From an uncultured Phascolarctobacterium sp. (lineage in GTDB: Bacteria > Bacillota > Negativicutes > Acidaminococcales > Acidaminococcaceae): a stretch of DNA of 23,335 nt. Of this stretch, positions 1-8,685 are shown one piece after another (within the stretch, counting starts at the first letter, position 1; every line of letters begins with the position of its first letter). Made by a program: the position numbers and the translations under genes. Where the stretch lies: assembly GCA_900547415.1 (NCBI GenBank), contig URGS01000028.1, positions 1 to 23,335 on the forward strand, given 5' to 3'. The notes beneath the pieces were generated by a model. That model was not told the DNA's origin. It saw nothing but the letters and a program-made list of their open reading frames with translations, and did not search any database.

Positions 1-13
1 ATCCACATGCCTC

Positions 14-62
14 GCATAATTAAGAAATGTGTCCAGGATTCTGGGTACATATCATTTATGCA
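14..62 (+). promoter_or_regulatory. Hairpin in the leader of the first TonB receptor gene
   Basis: Bases 27-36 pair with 41-50 around the loop GATT (10 pairs, two of them G-T). GCATAA at 14-19 can close an outer stem with TTATGC at 57-62. A run of seven T follows at 71-77, a few bases too far from the stem for a classical terminator. The stretch 1-162 holds no gene I can support. The hairpin may be part of a leader RNA or the 3' end of something upstream of the window. I recognise no named riboswitch and no convincing Fur box in it. Confidence 0.3.
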
Positions 63-162
63 GAAGGGCTTTTTTTATGCTCTTTTAAGATTTCTTTGCA
101 AGCGAAACACGGCCAGCTCGGCAGAGAGATTTTGAAAAATAAAGAAAGAAAAGGTGTATCAA

Positions 163-2337
163 ATGTTCAAAAGTAAGAAAAATTTAGCAATGGCAATTTT
201 ATGTGCTGTTGCCAGTGTCGGCTTTGTAGCTGATGTGCATGCAGAAGATCGTCCTAGCTATGAACTGGACGGAATCACTGTTCATGGTGATAAGGATGTA
301 TTGCCAGGTGGATTGGTTGCTAAAAATGCTAAGATGGGTATATTAGGCGACAGAGACGTTATGGATATCCCATATTCAGAGATGAGTCTTACTGCAAAAA
401 CATTAGAAACTTTTAATGATCCGAGTCAGCCTTTAGCAAGTGTTTTGCAAAATAATCCTTCTATAAGAAGCAGTACTAGTTCTCCTATGTACACTGATTT
501 CAGTATGCGTGGGATTAATATGAATGGCAATCATATGATGCTTAATGGTGTTCCTAGCTTGTTTTACCAGTTCACTACTCCTCCTTCACATGTAATAGAA
601 CGTATCGATATAACTTCTGGTCCTAATGCAGGTCTAAATGGTATGAGTATGTCTAATAATGGCACCAACAGTGGTGCTACTCCTGCACCAGGAACTATTA
701 ATATTGTTACTAAAAGTGCAGGTGAACAGCCTATCACCAGATATACTCAAACATTTTCTGGAAGAAGTAATGTAGCAGAATATGTTGATGTTGCTAGGCG
801 TTTTGGCGATAATGGTGAATGGGGTATTCGGGTAAATGCAGAACATATGGAAGGTGGATTGTCATTACCAGGTGCTGAGAAAAACGAAAAGAACATATTC
901 GTAAATATTGATCACCAAGATGAGGATACGTATACTAATTTATTTGCAGGATATTTTGATTTGCGGGTGAATGGCGGACAAAGATGGTTTTCTTTTAAGC
1001 CTTCTGGAAAATATAACGGAAATGATATTCCAGATGCTCCTGATTCTAAAATGAATTACGATTTCGATGGTACTACGAAATACGTACATGGTTACTTGAT
1101 GACATTAAATCACGAGCAAAAATTTGATAAAGACTGGTCTTGGTTTACTAACATGGGATACTCTAGAAGAAGTGGTAATAAAGACAATCAGCAAGCATCT
1201 TTAGGATTTGATGAAAATGGTAATTTTGTAGGAAACTTTTTTAACCAACAAAATGAGGCTGGTAAAAACGGCTATATCCAATTTGGCGTGAAGGGTACTG
1301 CCAATACTGGTGAAATCAAACATAATTTGGCTTTAGCAGTAGATCGTTCTTGGGCTAGGTATTGGAATAAGTCTACAAAATATAAGCCAAATGGCCAAGA
1401 TATAATGGGTAATATTTATGATGGTATCGTCTTCCCAAATAACTATAAACTGGAGAGCTTTGGAGAAGCTGTTCCTGAATGGGAAGAAACCAATATTGGT
1501 ATTACTATAGCTGATACATTAGAACTAGGAAAAGCTTCCTTAATGTTAGCTGCATCTCGCAAGCATGAGCATTTTGAAAATCAAAAAGGAGGAAATTCTT
1601 TTACCAATGATAATATTTTGCCGACTTATGGTTTGACATATAAGCCAGTTGAAAATTTGGCTCTTTATGCTGGGCATACTGAGAGCTTTTCCAGAGGTTT
1701 GGTTGTACCGGGTGGTTACACTAATGAAGGGCAAACTATGGACCCTGTTAAAAGTAAGCAAAATGAAATTGGTGTAAAATACCAAAATGCTGGTTTAATG
1801 ACAACATTGAGTTACTTTGACATTAATGAAGCTAATCGTTTCGATATTGAACATAAAGATGGTTCAAAAACTAAGGTTGAAGATGGCGAAAATAGATATA
1901 AGGGCGTAGAGCTGACTGTTAATGGCAAACTTGCGGATAAATGGACTGTTACTGGTGGTGTAATGTACCTTGATGCTGTTAGAGAAAAGACACAAGGTGG
2001 TAAAAAAGATGGCCTCTATGTTAATGGTGCGGCCGAGTGGTCTGGTGTTTTAGGTCTTGAATATAAGCCTAGTGAGGATTGGAGTCTTATTGGGCGTGCT
2101 GTGTGGAGTGATAAAGCGTACATTGAGGCAAGCAATAAAAAGTATGAAATTCCTTCCCATCTTACATATGATTTAGGCGTAAGCTATAAAACAAAGGTAA
2201 ATACTATTCCTGTAAAGCTGTCAGCTATGTGCTATAACGTTACGGATAAGGATTATTGGATGGGTAGAGGCGGATCAACAACAATTGGTTTATCCATGCC
2301 TAGAACTTTCATGCTTTCTGCTCAATTTGACATTTAA
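163..2337 (+). CDS. TonB-dependent outer-membrane receptor, siderophore type (copy 1)
   Basis: An outer-membrane channel that imports a metal chelate using energy from TonB-ExbBD. The start is ATG 163, not the upstream GTG at 154, because AAGGTG (151-156) is the ribosome binding site for 163. The product is 724 aa. A signal peptide is visible at residues 1-27, with predicted cleavage after VHA. A TonB-box-like stretch (GITVHG) follows. The plug domain carries the pattern of ferric-siderophore receptors: VLQNNPSIR, a SMRGINMNG segment, LNGVPSL and RIDITSGP. The remaining ~520 residues are beta-barrel-like and end in a strand with the sequence MLSAQFDI. The next gene, 28 bases on, is a clear paralogue. 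The ligand is not known: a ferric siderophore is most likely from the plug motifs, while heme or a corrinoid cannot be excluded. Confidence 0.9.
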   Translation: MFKSKKNLAMAILCAVASVGFVADVHAEDRPSYELDGITVHGDKDVLPGGLVAKNAKMGILGDRDVMDIPYSEMSLTAKTLETFNDPSQPLASVLQNNPSIRSSTSSPMYTDFSMRGINMNGNHMMLNGVPSLFYQFTTPPSHVIERIDITSGPNAGLNGMSMSNNGTNSGATPAPGTINIVTKSAGEQPITRYTQTFSGRSNVAEYVDVARRFGDNGEWGIRVNAEHMEGGLSLPGAEKNEKNIFVNIDHQDEDTYTNLFAGYFDLRVNGGQRWFSFKPSGKYNGNDIPDAPDSKMNYDFDGTTKYVHGYLMTLNHEQKFDKDWSWFTNMGYSRRSGNKDNQQASLGFDENGNFVGNFFNQQNEAGKNGYIQFGVKGTANTGEIKHNLALAVDRSWARYWNKSTKYKPNGQDIMGNIYDGIVFPNNYKLESFGEAVPEWEETNIGITIADTLELGKASLMLAASRKHEHFENQKGGNSFTNDNILPTYGLTYKPVENLALYAGHTESFSRGLVVPGGYTNEGQTMDPVKSKQNEIGVKYQNAGLMTTLSYFDINEANRFDIEHKDGSKTKVEDGENRYKGVELTVNGKLADKWTVTGGVMYLDAVREKTQGGKKDGLYVNGAAEWSGVLGLEYKPSEDWSLIGRAVWSDKAYIEASNKKYEIPSHLTYDLGVSYKTKVNTIPVKLSAMCYNVTDKDYWMGRGGSTTIGLSMPRTFMLSAQFDI

Positions 2338-2365
2338 TTCTGTTGGAAAATGCCAGAGGTGTGAA

Positions 2366-4531
2366 ATGATTAATAGAAATAAAAGAATTTTAACATATGC
2401 AGTTTTATGTGCTGTTGCAGGTGTTGGCTTTGTAGCTAACGTACATGCGGAAGAAAAATTACAAAATCATCAATTACCAACGGTAATTGTATACGGTCAA
2501 CGCGACTCTCTTCCAGAAGAATATAATGGTGGGAATATTGCTACTGGTAGCAGTGGAAATCTTTTAGGTGAAAAGGATATAATGGATAATCCATTTACAA
2601 CTGTGGTTTTGACATCTAAAACTATTAAAGATTATGGGGATCCAAGTCAACCTATTAGCAGCGTGTTAATTAATGATCCGTCTGTGAGAACTAGCAGTAG
2701 TACTATGTACAATGATATTTCCATCAGAGGTCTTAATTTAAACGGTTACCAAATGTTTTTAAATGGTGTTCCAGGGTTGTTTGCACAAAACAATCTTCCG
2801 GTTAACTTTATTGACCGTATTGAAGTTACTTCTGGACCGAATATTAGCATAAATGCTACTACTCCACAGCAATCTGCAGGTGGTACTATTAATATGATGT
2901 CTAAACGTGCTGGTAATGAAGATGTTACTAAAATGACACAAACATTCTCTGGCAGAAGCAATTGGACTCAACAACTTGATATTGGTCGTCGTTTTGGTGA
3001 AAATAAAAATTATGGTATCCGTATTAATGCAATGAACCAAGATGGGGAAACTGCAATTCCGGGTGAAGAACTGACCAACCGTAACCTATTCATTAATTTG
3101 GATAAACAAACTGACAATAGCAGTACTAACTTGTTAATGGGTTATCGTTATACTAAACACGAAAAAGGTTTGCGTTGGTTCGGATTGGATACAAAAGGCG
3201 TAACTACTATGCCTGAGGCTCCTAATTCCAAGAACAACTTCAGTTTTGATGGGCAATTCTTAGAATATGACCAATGGGTTATGACATTGAATCATAAGCA
3301 AAAAATTAATGAAGATTGGGCCGTGTTTTTTAATGGTGGTTATAATAGATATGACCTGTTTAACAATGTTAACTCCAAGAGCAGTAAGTATATAATCATT
3401 AATGATAAAGGTGACTGGTCTGGTAAAGGTACTAACTGGAGTCGTCCATTGAACATTACTAGTTACTCCGGTCAAATTGGTGTACAAGGTCAATTAGAAA
3501 CTGGCGATATCAAACATAATGTGGTACTGTCCTTAGATAAGGCTTGGTATGATAACTATAATGGTTTGCCAAATGGTAGTAACAGTAATTTGTTTGATGG
3601 TCCGAATGGTAATATTTATGATGGTGTAGTTAACGGAGCTCACGGCCAAATTCCTAAATTTGATCCTGTAATTGCTTATAAAAATCAGTATTGGGGTTGG
3701 AAGTTAATGGACTCGATGGAATATGGTAAGGCTCAGCTTCTGCTGGGCGTTACTAATCAACATGTAAGTAATGAGTCCTATTCTTATACTAAGGGTGTTG
3801 GTACTAGTAAAAAGGTAAAAACTAGTGCAACTAGTCCTGTATATGGCATAGTATATAAGCCTACTGAAAAAATGGCATTACATTTCAGCCATTCTGAAAC
3901 CTTTGATAAAGGTAGTGTTGTGGGTGATGGATATGATAATGTTGGTACTATTCTTGCTCCTGCTAAAACTAAACAGGATGAAATTGGTATTAAATGTGAA
4001 ATCGGCAAAGTTCTGACCAGCCTTACTGCTTTTGAAATTATTCAAGATAGCAATATCGAACGTGGCAAGGTATATGTACAAGATGGTGAAAGTAAATATA
4101 AAGGGATTGAGCTTTCTGCTTACGGTCAGCTGACTGACAAATGGAACATTATGGGCGGCATTATGTATTTAGATGCTGAGCAAGCTAAAACAAAGAATGG
4201 TATTTATGACGGACTAAAGGTTGCAGGTTCTTCTGAATGGAGCGGTGTTTTAGGCTTAGAATATCAAGCTGATGAAAACTTCTCTGTACTTGGCAGAGGT
4301 ACATATGTAGGTACTGCTTCTTTGAATAATGAAAAATATGAAGTTCCTTCTCACGTGTCTTTCGATTTGGGCGTTAAGTACAGAACAAAAATATCCAATA
4401 CTCCAGTAACATTAAATGCTATGTGTTATAACGTTACTGGTAAGGATTATTGGATTGCAAAAACTGGTGTAGATACTGTTATGTTATCTAATCCAAGAAC
4501 TTTTATGCTTTCTGCACAATTTGACATTTAA
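2366..4531 (+). CDS. TonB-dependent outer-membrane receptor, siderophore type (copy 2)
   Basis: A second receptor in tandem with the first, 721 aa. The open frame extends upstream into the first gene, but AGAGGTG at 2355-2361 points to ATG 2366, and this start gives a clean signal peptide of 28 residues ending VHA. It shares with copy 1 the signal sequence, a TonB-box-like segment (LPTVIVYG), the plug motifs (SVLINDPSVR, SIRGLNLNG, LNGVPGL, RIEVTSGPN), a lone-cysteine segment MCYNVT near the end and the terminal MLSAQFDI. The barrel loops differ much more than the plug, as expected if the two proteins take different ligands. The 28-base gap to copy 1 suggests cotranscription. A hairpin at 4543-4568 separates it from the transporter genes. 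Confidence 0.9.
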   Translation: MINRNKRILTYAVLCAVAGVGFVANVHAEEKLQNHQLPTVIVYGQRDSLPEEYNGGNIATGSSGNLLGEKDIMDNPFTTVVLTSKTIKDYGDPSQPISSVLINDPSVRTSSSTMYNDISIRGLNLNGYQMFLNGVPGLFAQNNLPVNFIDRIEVTSGPNISINATTPQQSAGGTINMMSKRAGNEDVTKMTQTFSGRSNWTQQLDIGRRFGENKNYGIRINAMNQDGETAIPGEELTNRNLFINLDKQTDNSSTNLLMGYRYTKHEKGLRWFGLDTKGVTTMPEAPNSKNNFSFDGQFLEYDQWVMTLNHKQKINEDWAVFFNGGYNRYDLFNNVNSKSSKYIIINDKGDWSGKGTNWSRPLNITSYSGQIGVQGQLETGDIKHNVVLSLDKAWYDNYNGLPNGSNSNLFDGPNGNIYDGVVNGAHGQIPKFDPVIAYKNQYWGWKLMDSMEYGKAQLLLGVTNQHVSNESYSYTKGVGTSKKVKTSATSPVYGIVYKPTEKMALHFSHSETFDKGSVVGDGYDNVGTILAPAKTKQDEIGIKCEIGKVLTSLTAFEIIQDSNIERGKVYVQDGESKYKGIELSAYGQLTDKWNIMGGIMYLDAEQAKTKNGIYDGLKVAGSSEWSGVLGLEYQADENFSVLGRGTYVGTASLNNEKYEVPSHVSFDLGVKYRTKISNTPVTLNAMCYNVTGKDYWIAKTGVDTVMLSNPRTFMLSAQFDI

Positions 4532-4542
4532 GATATCAAAAT

Positions 4543-4568
4543 AAAGGGGGAGTTAGTCTTCCCCTTTT
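4543..4568 (+). terminator. Hairpin between receptors and ABC transporter genes (terminator or attenuator)
   Basis: AAAGGGG at 4543-4549 pairs with CCCCTTT at 4561-4567, extended by G-T and A-T pairs to a 7-base loop. The T tract is the end of the stem itself and is broken by CTCC, so termination is probably partial. This would let receptor transcripts outnumber transporter transcripts while keeping one operon. Confidence 0.55.
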
Positions 4569-4589
4569 CTCCATTTAAGGGTGATTTTA

Positions 4590-5654
4590 ATGAAACCCCA
4601 AAATGTTGTTTTTAACTTTTGCTGTTTGCTTTTAATAATGTTTTCAGTTTTTATTTCTGGATGTCATGAAACTAAAGGTGAAACTGAATCAAAATCTATT
4701 ATTATTGATGGTGAAGGTCGTCAAGTTGAATTAATACTTCCTATAAAAAGTGCTGCTATTGCTAATTCTCATAATGTTGAATTTGTAAATTCTATAGGAA
4801 ACGCAATTAACAAGGTCGTGGGAGTGGATTCCAATGCTCATTACAATGAAAAGGCGTATAATAAACGTTTTAGTAAAGAAAATGTAATTGGCGCAAATCA
4901 AAAACAGTTAAATTTTGAAAAAATTATAAAGCTTAATCCTGATGTACTTATATTATCTAATAATGGGCAGTGGCGTGAAGCTGAAAAAGTTCTCGAACCT
5001 TTTGGTATTAAAGTATTTGTTTTTAATGCTTACTATACATGTGATTTTGAAAAGAACTGTAAGATTATAGGGCAACTTTTTGGTGAGGAAAAAGCTGCAG
5101 CTGATTTTTACAATTATTTTAATGATAAATTAGAATATGTACATAAGCAGCTAAAGAATGTGCCTAAACGTAGAGTCTATTTTGAATATCGCAGAGAAAA
5201 TGTGACTGTGACTCCAGGAAGACCTTATTATACGATGCTTACAAATTCTGGAGGAGAAAACATATTTGACGATGTGGATAGTCCATATATTGATGGAGAA
5301 GAAATCATTTTAAGAAATCCTCAATATATAGTTAAGGTTAGTGATAACAATGTTAGGGGCAGCTATGATCCTCCGACTGTGGATGAGTTTAAGATTCGCA
5401 AACAAAATATGATAGAACGACCAGGTTGGGAAGAGATTGATGCAGTTAAAAATGATAATATGCTGTTTCTTTCTCATTACGCTTTTGACGGTGCTAGTGA
5501 AATAGTTGGAGCTTTATATATTGCAAAGTTTTTATATCCTGAATATTTACCAGATCTACACCCAGAGAAAGTATTCAGTACATGGTTAACCCAATATCAA
5601 AGAATACCGTATATATCCGGTCATACATATCCTGCTTTTGGTATGGATGATTAA
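4590..5654 (+). CDS. ABC transporter substrate-binding lipoprotein (iron-chelate/corrinoid type, copy 1)
   Basis: Captures the imported ligand in the periplasm and hands it to the permease encoded at 6730. The start is ATG 4590 rather than GTG 4581, which overlaps the binding site AAGGGTG (4577-4583). The product is 354 aa. A lipoprotein signal ends in the lipobox ISGC with Cys25 as the lipidated residue. The rest fits the PF01497 (TroA/FepB-like) two-lobe fold: a first lobe with the family phrase FEKIIKLNPDVLIL, and a second lobe with NPQYIVKVS, RPGWEEIDAVKNDN and LHPEKVFSTW. The family normally binds siderophores, heme or cobalamin; which one cannot be read from the sequence. It sits 15 bases before a second, damaged paralogue with the same architecture. 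Confidence 0.87.
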   Translation: MKPQNVVFNFCCLLLIMFSVFISGCHETKGETESKSIIIDGEGRQVELILPIKSAAIANSHNVEFVNSIGNAINKVVGVDSNAHYNEKAYNKRFSKENVIGANQKQLNFEKIIKLNPDVLILSNNGQWREAEKVLEPFGIKVFVFNAYYTCDFEKNCKIIGQLFGEEKAAADFYNYFNDKLEYVHKQLKNVPKRRVYFEYRRENVTVTPGRPYYTMLTNSGGENIFDDVDSPYIDGEEIILRNPQYIVKVSDNNVRGSYDPPTVDEFKIRKQNMIERPGWEEIDAVKNDNMLFLSHYAFDGASEIVGALYIAKFLYPEYLPDLHPEKVFSTWLTQYQRIPYISGHTYPAFGMDD

Positions 5655-5669
5655 GAGGGAAGTGAAATT

Positions 5670-6721
5670 ATGAAAAAATGTCTCAGATTGTTTTTGTGCG
5701 TATTTGCAGCAACTATTATGTTATGTTTAGTTGGTTGTGGTAATGATAAAGTTGTAAATAAGGATACTAGTATGCATAACGTTACCGATAGCATTGGCAG
5801 GAATGTGGAGCTTCCGTATCCTGTTACTAAAGCTGTAGTAGCAAATGCCTATAATGCAGAACTTATTAACGCCGTAGGAGCAATTGATAAGGTTATAGGT
5901 GTTGATTACAATATTTTTCAGAATCAGGCAGGCTTCCATAATAAGTTTAATGAAAGTCAGGTTATCGGCAAGGGCCAAAGAGAATTGAATTATGAAAAAA
6001 TAGTAGAACTAAATCCACAGGTATTAATACTTACTGGTAATGGATCTGTTAGCGAAGCTGAAGAAAAATTAAAGCCGTTTGGTATAAAAGTACTTGTTTG
6101 TGATGCATATTATACAGATAAGTTTAAGGAAAACTGCGAATTATTGGGTAAGGTATTTGGACGCGAAAGTCAAGCAAAGGAATGTGCTGATTACTTTCAG
6201 AGTAAGCTTGATTATATAAAAGAACAGTTAAAGGATGTTCCAAAGAAGCGCGTATATTTTGAATAGGCAACACTACTATTCCAGGAGATTATTTTTATAA
6301 TATGGTTGAGTATTCTGGCGCTGATAATATTTTTAAGGATGCTAAAAATGTACAGGTAGATTCTGAATCTATTATAAAACGGAATCCTCAGTATATTGTT
6401 AAGGTCTCTAATGTTAACGTTTATTCTACATATGAGCCTCCTACTGAAGAAGAGCATCAGGCTATAAAAGAAGAATTAAGTAATCGTCCTGGTTGGGATA
6501 CTATTGATGCAGTAAAAAATAATAACATTTTCTTAATGTCCCACTACGTTCATGGAGGTGCTTCAAAGATTGTAGGTGCAATATATTTAGCTAAATACTT
6601 GTATCCAGAGCGGTTACCAGATTTGCATCCTGAAACTGTATTCAAGGATTGGTTGGAAAAATATCAGCATTTAACTTACATTAAGGGTCATACATATCCG
6701 GCATATTCTTTTGAGGATTAG
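5670..6721 (+). pseudogene. ABC transporter substrate-binding lipoprotein, copy 2, broken by a frameshift
   Basis: A paralogue of the lipoprotein at 4590. The 5' part (5670-6266) has a lipoprotein signal with lipobox LVGC (Cys23) and the first lobe. It stops at TAG 6264-6266, just after the phrase RVYFE. In the other frame the protein continues as GNTTIPG and then NPQYIVKV, RPGWDTIDAVKNNN, LHPETVF and GHTYPAY, all matching copy 1, up to the stop at 6719-6721. Restoring one base after 6265 would give a single frame of 350 aa, near the 354 aa of copy 1. The cause may be a true mutation or an assembly error. An ATG at 6302 could restart translation, but the nearest AGGAG (6283-6287) lies 14 bases away, so this is weak. 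If the base is truly missing, only the first lobe is made. Confidence 0.85.
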
Positions 6722-6729
6722 GTGATGAA

Positions 6730-7779
6730 ATGATTGATTCTGCTTATAAAAATGTTATAAGAAAAAAATATACAATGCTATTTGGTTGTGTATTTTTAAC
6801 GCTGCTATTGGCATATTACTTTACGACAATAGGTATGGATGTTCCGTTATCTCAAACGATAACGGCAATATATTTATATTTAAGCGGTGAACTGCACAAT
6901 TCTGCCGATATAGTAAATAATAAGATTATTCTTCTTTTACGTATTCCTAGAATACTGTTGTCTATTTTAGCAGGTGTTGGTTTAGCAATTTCCGGTGCTA
7001 TTATGCAGTCTATTACAAGGAATTATCTTGTAAGTCCATTTACTCTAGGTATTTCTTCTGCTGCAGCTTTTGGTGCTTCTCTATGTATAGTTTTCGGTAC
7101 GGGTGCATTTTTCCAAAGCGATATGGCAGTTATTCTTTGTGCATTTGTTGCTTCATGCTGTTGTGGACTTGTTGTATATGGCATATCTCAACAACTGGGA
7201 GTAAAGCCGAGTACCATTGTACTGGTAGGTATCGCCCTTAACTATTTATTCAGTGCTATGACAGCAACCATTGAGTTTTTTGCGAAAGAGCATAAATTAG
7301 AAGCTGTGGTACAGTGGACATTTGGTTCTTTTAACAGAGCTACATGGAGCAATGTTATATTGACTATAGTAGTTGTTGTTGTATGTTTGTTTTTTACTTG
7401 GTATTTTTCTTTGCGATTGAATGCAATGGCATCAAATGATGATGAAACAGCAAGAAGTCTGGGTATTAATCCAGAGCGTATACGTACTATAGGAGGTCTT
7501 GTTGCAGTTTTTCTAACATCTACTATTATCAGTTTTACAGGAGTTATAGGCTTTGTTGGCCTTATTGCTCCCCATATGGCTAGATTTATTATTGGAACTG
7601 ATCATCGTTTTTATATACCCTTTACTGCTGTTTTGGGAGCGCTACTTCTTTTAATATCAGATACTGTTGGCAAGCTAATTTTATATCCGGTAAATATCCC
7701 TGTGGGAATAGTGGTGTCATTTTTGGGTGTACCTCTTTTTGTTCATTTAATTATGTCAAAAGGCAGAGAATTTGAATAA
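6730..7779 (+). CDS. FecCD-family ABC transporter permease (iron chelate/corrinoid uptake)
   Basis: The inner-membrane channel of a type II importer (BtuC/FhuB/FecCD family), 349 aa, a normal length for a protein that would dimerise. It is strongly hydrophobic throughout, with about nine or ten membrane segments. Family signatures are clear: RIPR at residues 71-74, then LAISGAIMQ, then NYLVSPFTLGIS, and towards the C terminus GVIGFVGLIAPHMAR, which includes the loop that contacts the ATPase. The start ATG 6730 follows AGGTGAT (6720-6726) and lies 8 bases after the stop of the broken binding-protein gene, so translation may be coupled to whatever reads that frame. The ATPase gene starts 12 bases downstream. 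Confidence 0.93.
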   Translation: MIDSAYKNVIRKKYTMLFGCVFLTLLLAYYFTTIGMDVPLSQTITAIYLYLSGELHNSADIVNNKIILLLRIPRILLSILAGVGLAISGAIMQSITRNYLVSPFTLGISSAAAFGASLCIVFGTGAFFQSDMAVILCAFVASCCCGLVVYGISQQLGVKPSTIVLVGIALNYLFSAMTATIEFFAKEHKLEAVVQWTFGSFNRATWSNVILTIVVVVVCLFFTWYFSLRLNAMASNDDETARSLGINPERIRTIGGLVAVFLTSTIISFTGVIGFVGLIAPHMARFIIGTDHRFYIPFTAVLGALLLLISDTVGKLILYPVNIPVGIVVSFLGVPLFVHLIMSKGREFE

Positions 7780-7791
7780 GGAGTAATTGAT

Positions 7792-8559
7792 ATGACTTTA
7801 AACATCAAAAATTTGTCTTTTGCTTATAAAAAGGACTTAAAAATATTGGACGATATTTCTATTTCTTTAGAGCAGGGTAATATTTTAGGCATTCTTGGCC
7901 CTAACGGTACTGGTAAAACTACATTTATCAAATGCATAAATCGTATACACGAACCGTTAGAAGGAGAAATTATTTTTGAAGATAGGAATTTACGCGCTCT
8001 TAAACATGAAGATGTGGCAAAGATTATTGCTTATGTGCCGCAATATATAAATACATCTTTTTCTATGAGTGTGATAGATGCAGTAATGATGGGGCGACTT
8101 CCATATGCTAAGCGTAGTTATTCAGAAGATGATAAAAGAATTGTTTTTGATGTTATTAGAAGTATGGAACTAGAAGATTTTGCATTTAGGAATATTAGAG
8201 AGCTTAGTGGTGGTGAACGTCAGAGAGTATTTGTTGCTAGAGCATTGGCACAAAATCCAAAGATGATTATTCTCGACGAACCAACGAGTAGTTTGGACCT
8301 TCATAATCAGCTTTTTATCCTTCGTACTATAGAAAAAGTAGCAAGAGAAAAGAATATTACTATTGTAATGACCATACATGACTTAAATCTTGCGGCAATG
8401 TTCTGTGACAAGATTTTAATGCTAAAAAACAAGAAGATTTTTGCATATGGCAGTACAGATGAGGTGTTGACCGAAGATAATGTTAATACTATGTACAAGG
8501 TTAATACCAAAATTACAGAAGAAGAAGGGTACAAACATATAAGATTGCTTAGGGAATAG
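7792..8559 (+). CDS. FepC/BtuD-type ABC transporter ATPase
   Basis: Powers the permease encoded just upstream. The product is 255 aa, the usual size for this subfamily. Visible motifs are Walker A GPNGTGKTT at residues 36-44, a Q-loop in AYVPQY, signature LSGGE at 138-142, Walker B ending LDEP with Asp162, a D-loop SSLD, and the H-loop TIHD with His196. A good ribosome binding site (AAGGAG) precedes ATG 7792. It is the last gene of the uptake cluster. No strong terminator follows; the next gene has its own promoter at 8620-8647. The complete ATPase motifs show that the transporter core is intact even though one binding protein is damaged. Confidence 0.94.
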   Translation: MTLNIKNLSFAYKKDLKILDDISISLEQGNILGILGPNGTGKTTFIKCINRIHEPLEGEIIFEDRNLRALKHEDVAKIIAYVPQYINTSFSMSVIDAVMMGRLPYAKRSYSEDDKRIVFDVIRSMELEDFAFRNIRELSGGERQRVFVARALAQNPKMIILDEPTSSLDLHNQLFILRTIEKVAREKNITIVMTIHDLNLAAMFCDKILMLKNKKIFAYGSTDEVLTEDNVNTMYKVNTKITEEEGYKHIRLLRE

Positions 8560-8619
8560 AATAATTTGTTAATTATTTCATCTGCAGATAAATGCTGTTA
8601 CTGTCTTTTCACAAACATC

Positions 8620-8647
8620 TTGAAAAATAGTCAATTTTGCATATACT
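8620..8647 (+). promoter_or_regulatory. Sigma-70-type promoter of the ArsC-like gene
   Basis: TTGAAA (8620-8625), a 16-base spacer and TATACT (8642-8647). The predicted start of transcription is near 8654, inside a short inverted repeat GGTGA/TCACC (8652-8656 with 8664-8668) that could be an operator or a small hairpin. The rest of 8560-8619 shows nothing I recognise. Confidence 0.55.
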
Positions 8648-8685
8648 TATAGGTGAGCGATTTTCACCGAAAGGAAGTGTTTACT

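Noticed and set aside
154..162. GTG start for the first receptor gene, three codons upstream
   Set aside because: The GTG is part of the binding site AAGGTG that serves ATG 163.
1..162. Fur box or known riboswitch before the receptor genes
   Set aside because: I looked for the 19-base Fur-type inverted repeat and for cobalamin riboswitch motifs and found no convincing match.
6255..6310. Programmed ribosomal frameshift joining the halves of the second lipoprotein
   Set aside because: The change needed is -1, but no slippery heptamer lies before the TAG; re-pairing a GAA codon one base back is poor. A mutation or sequence error is simpler.
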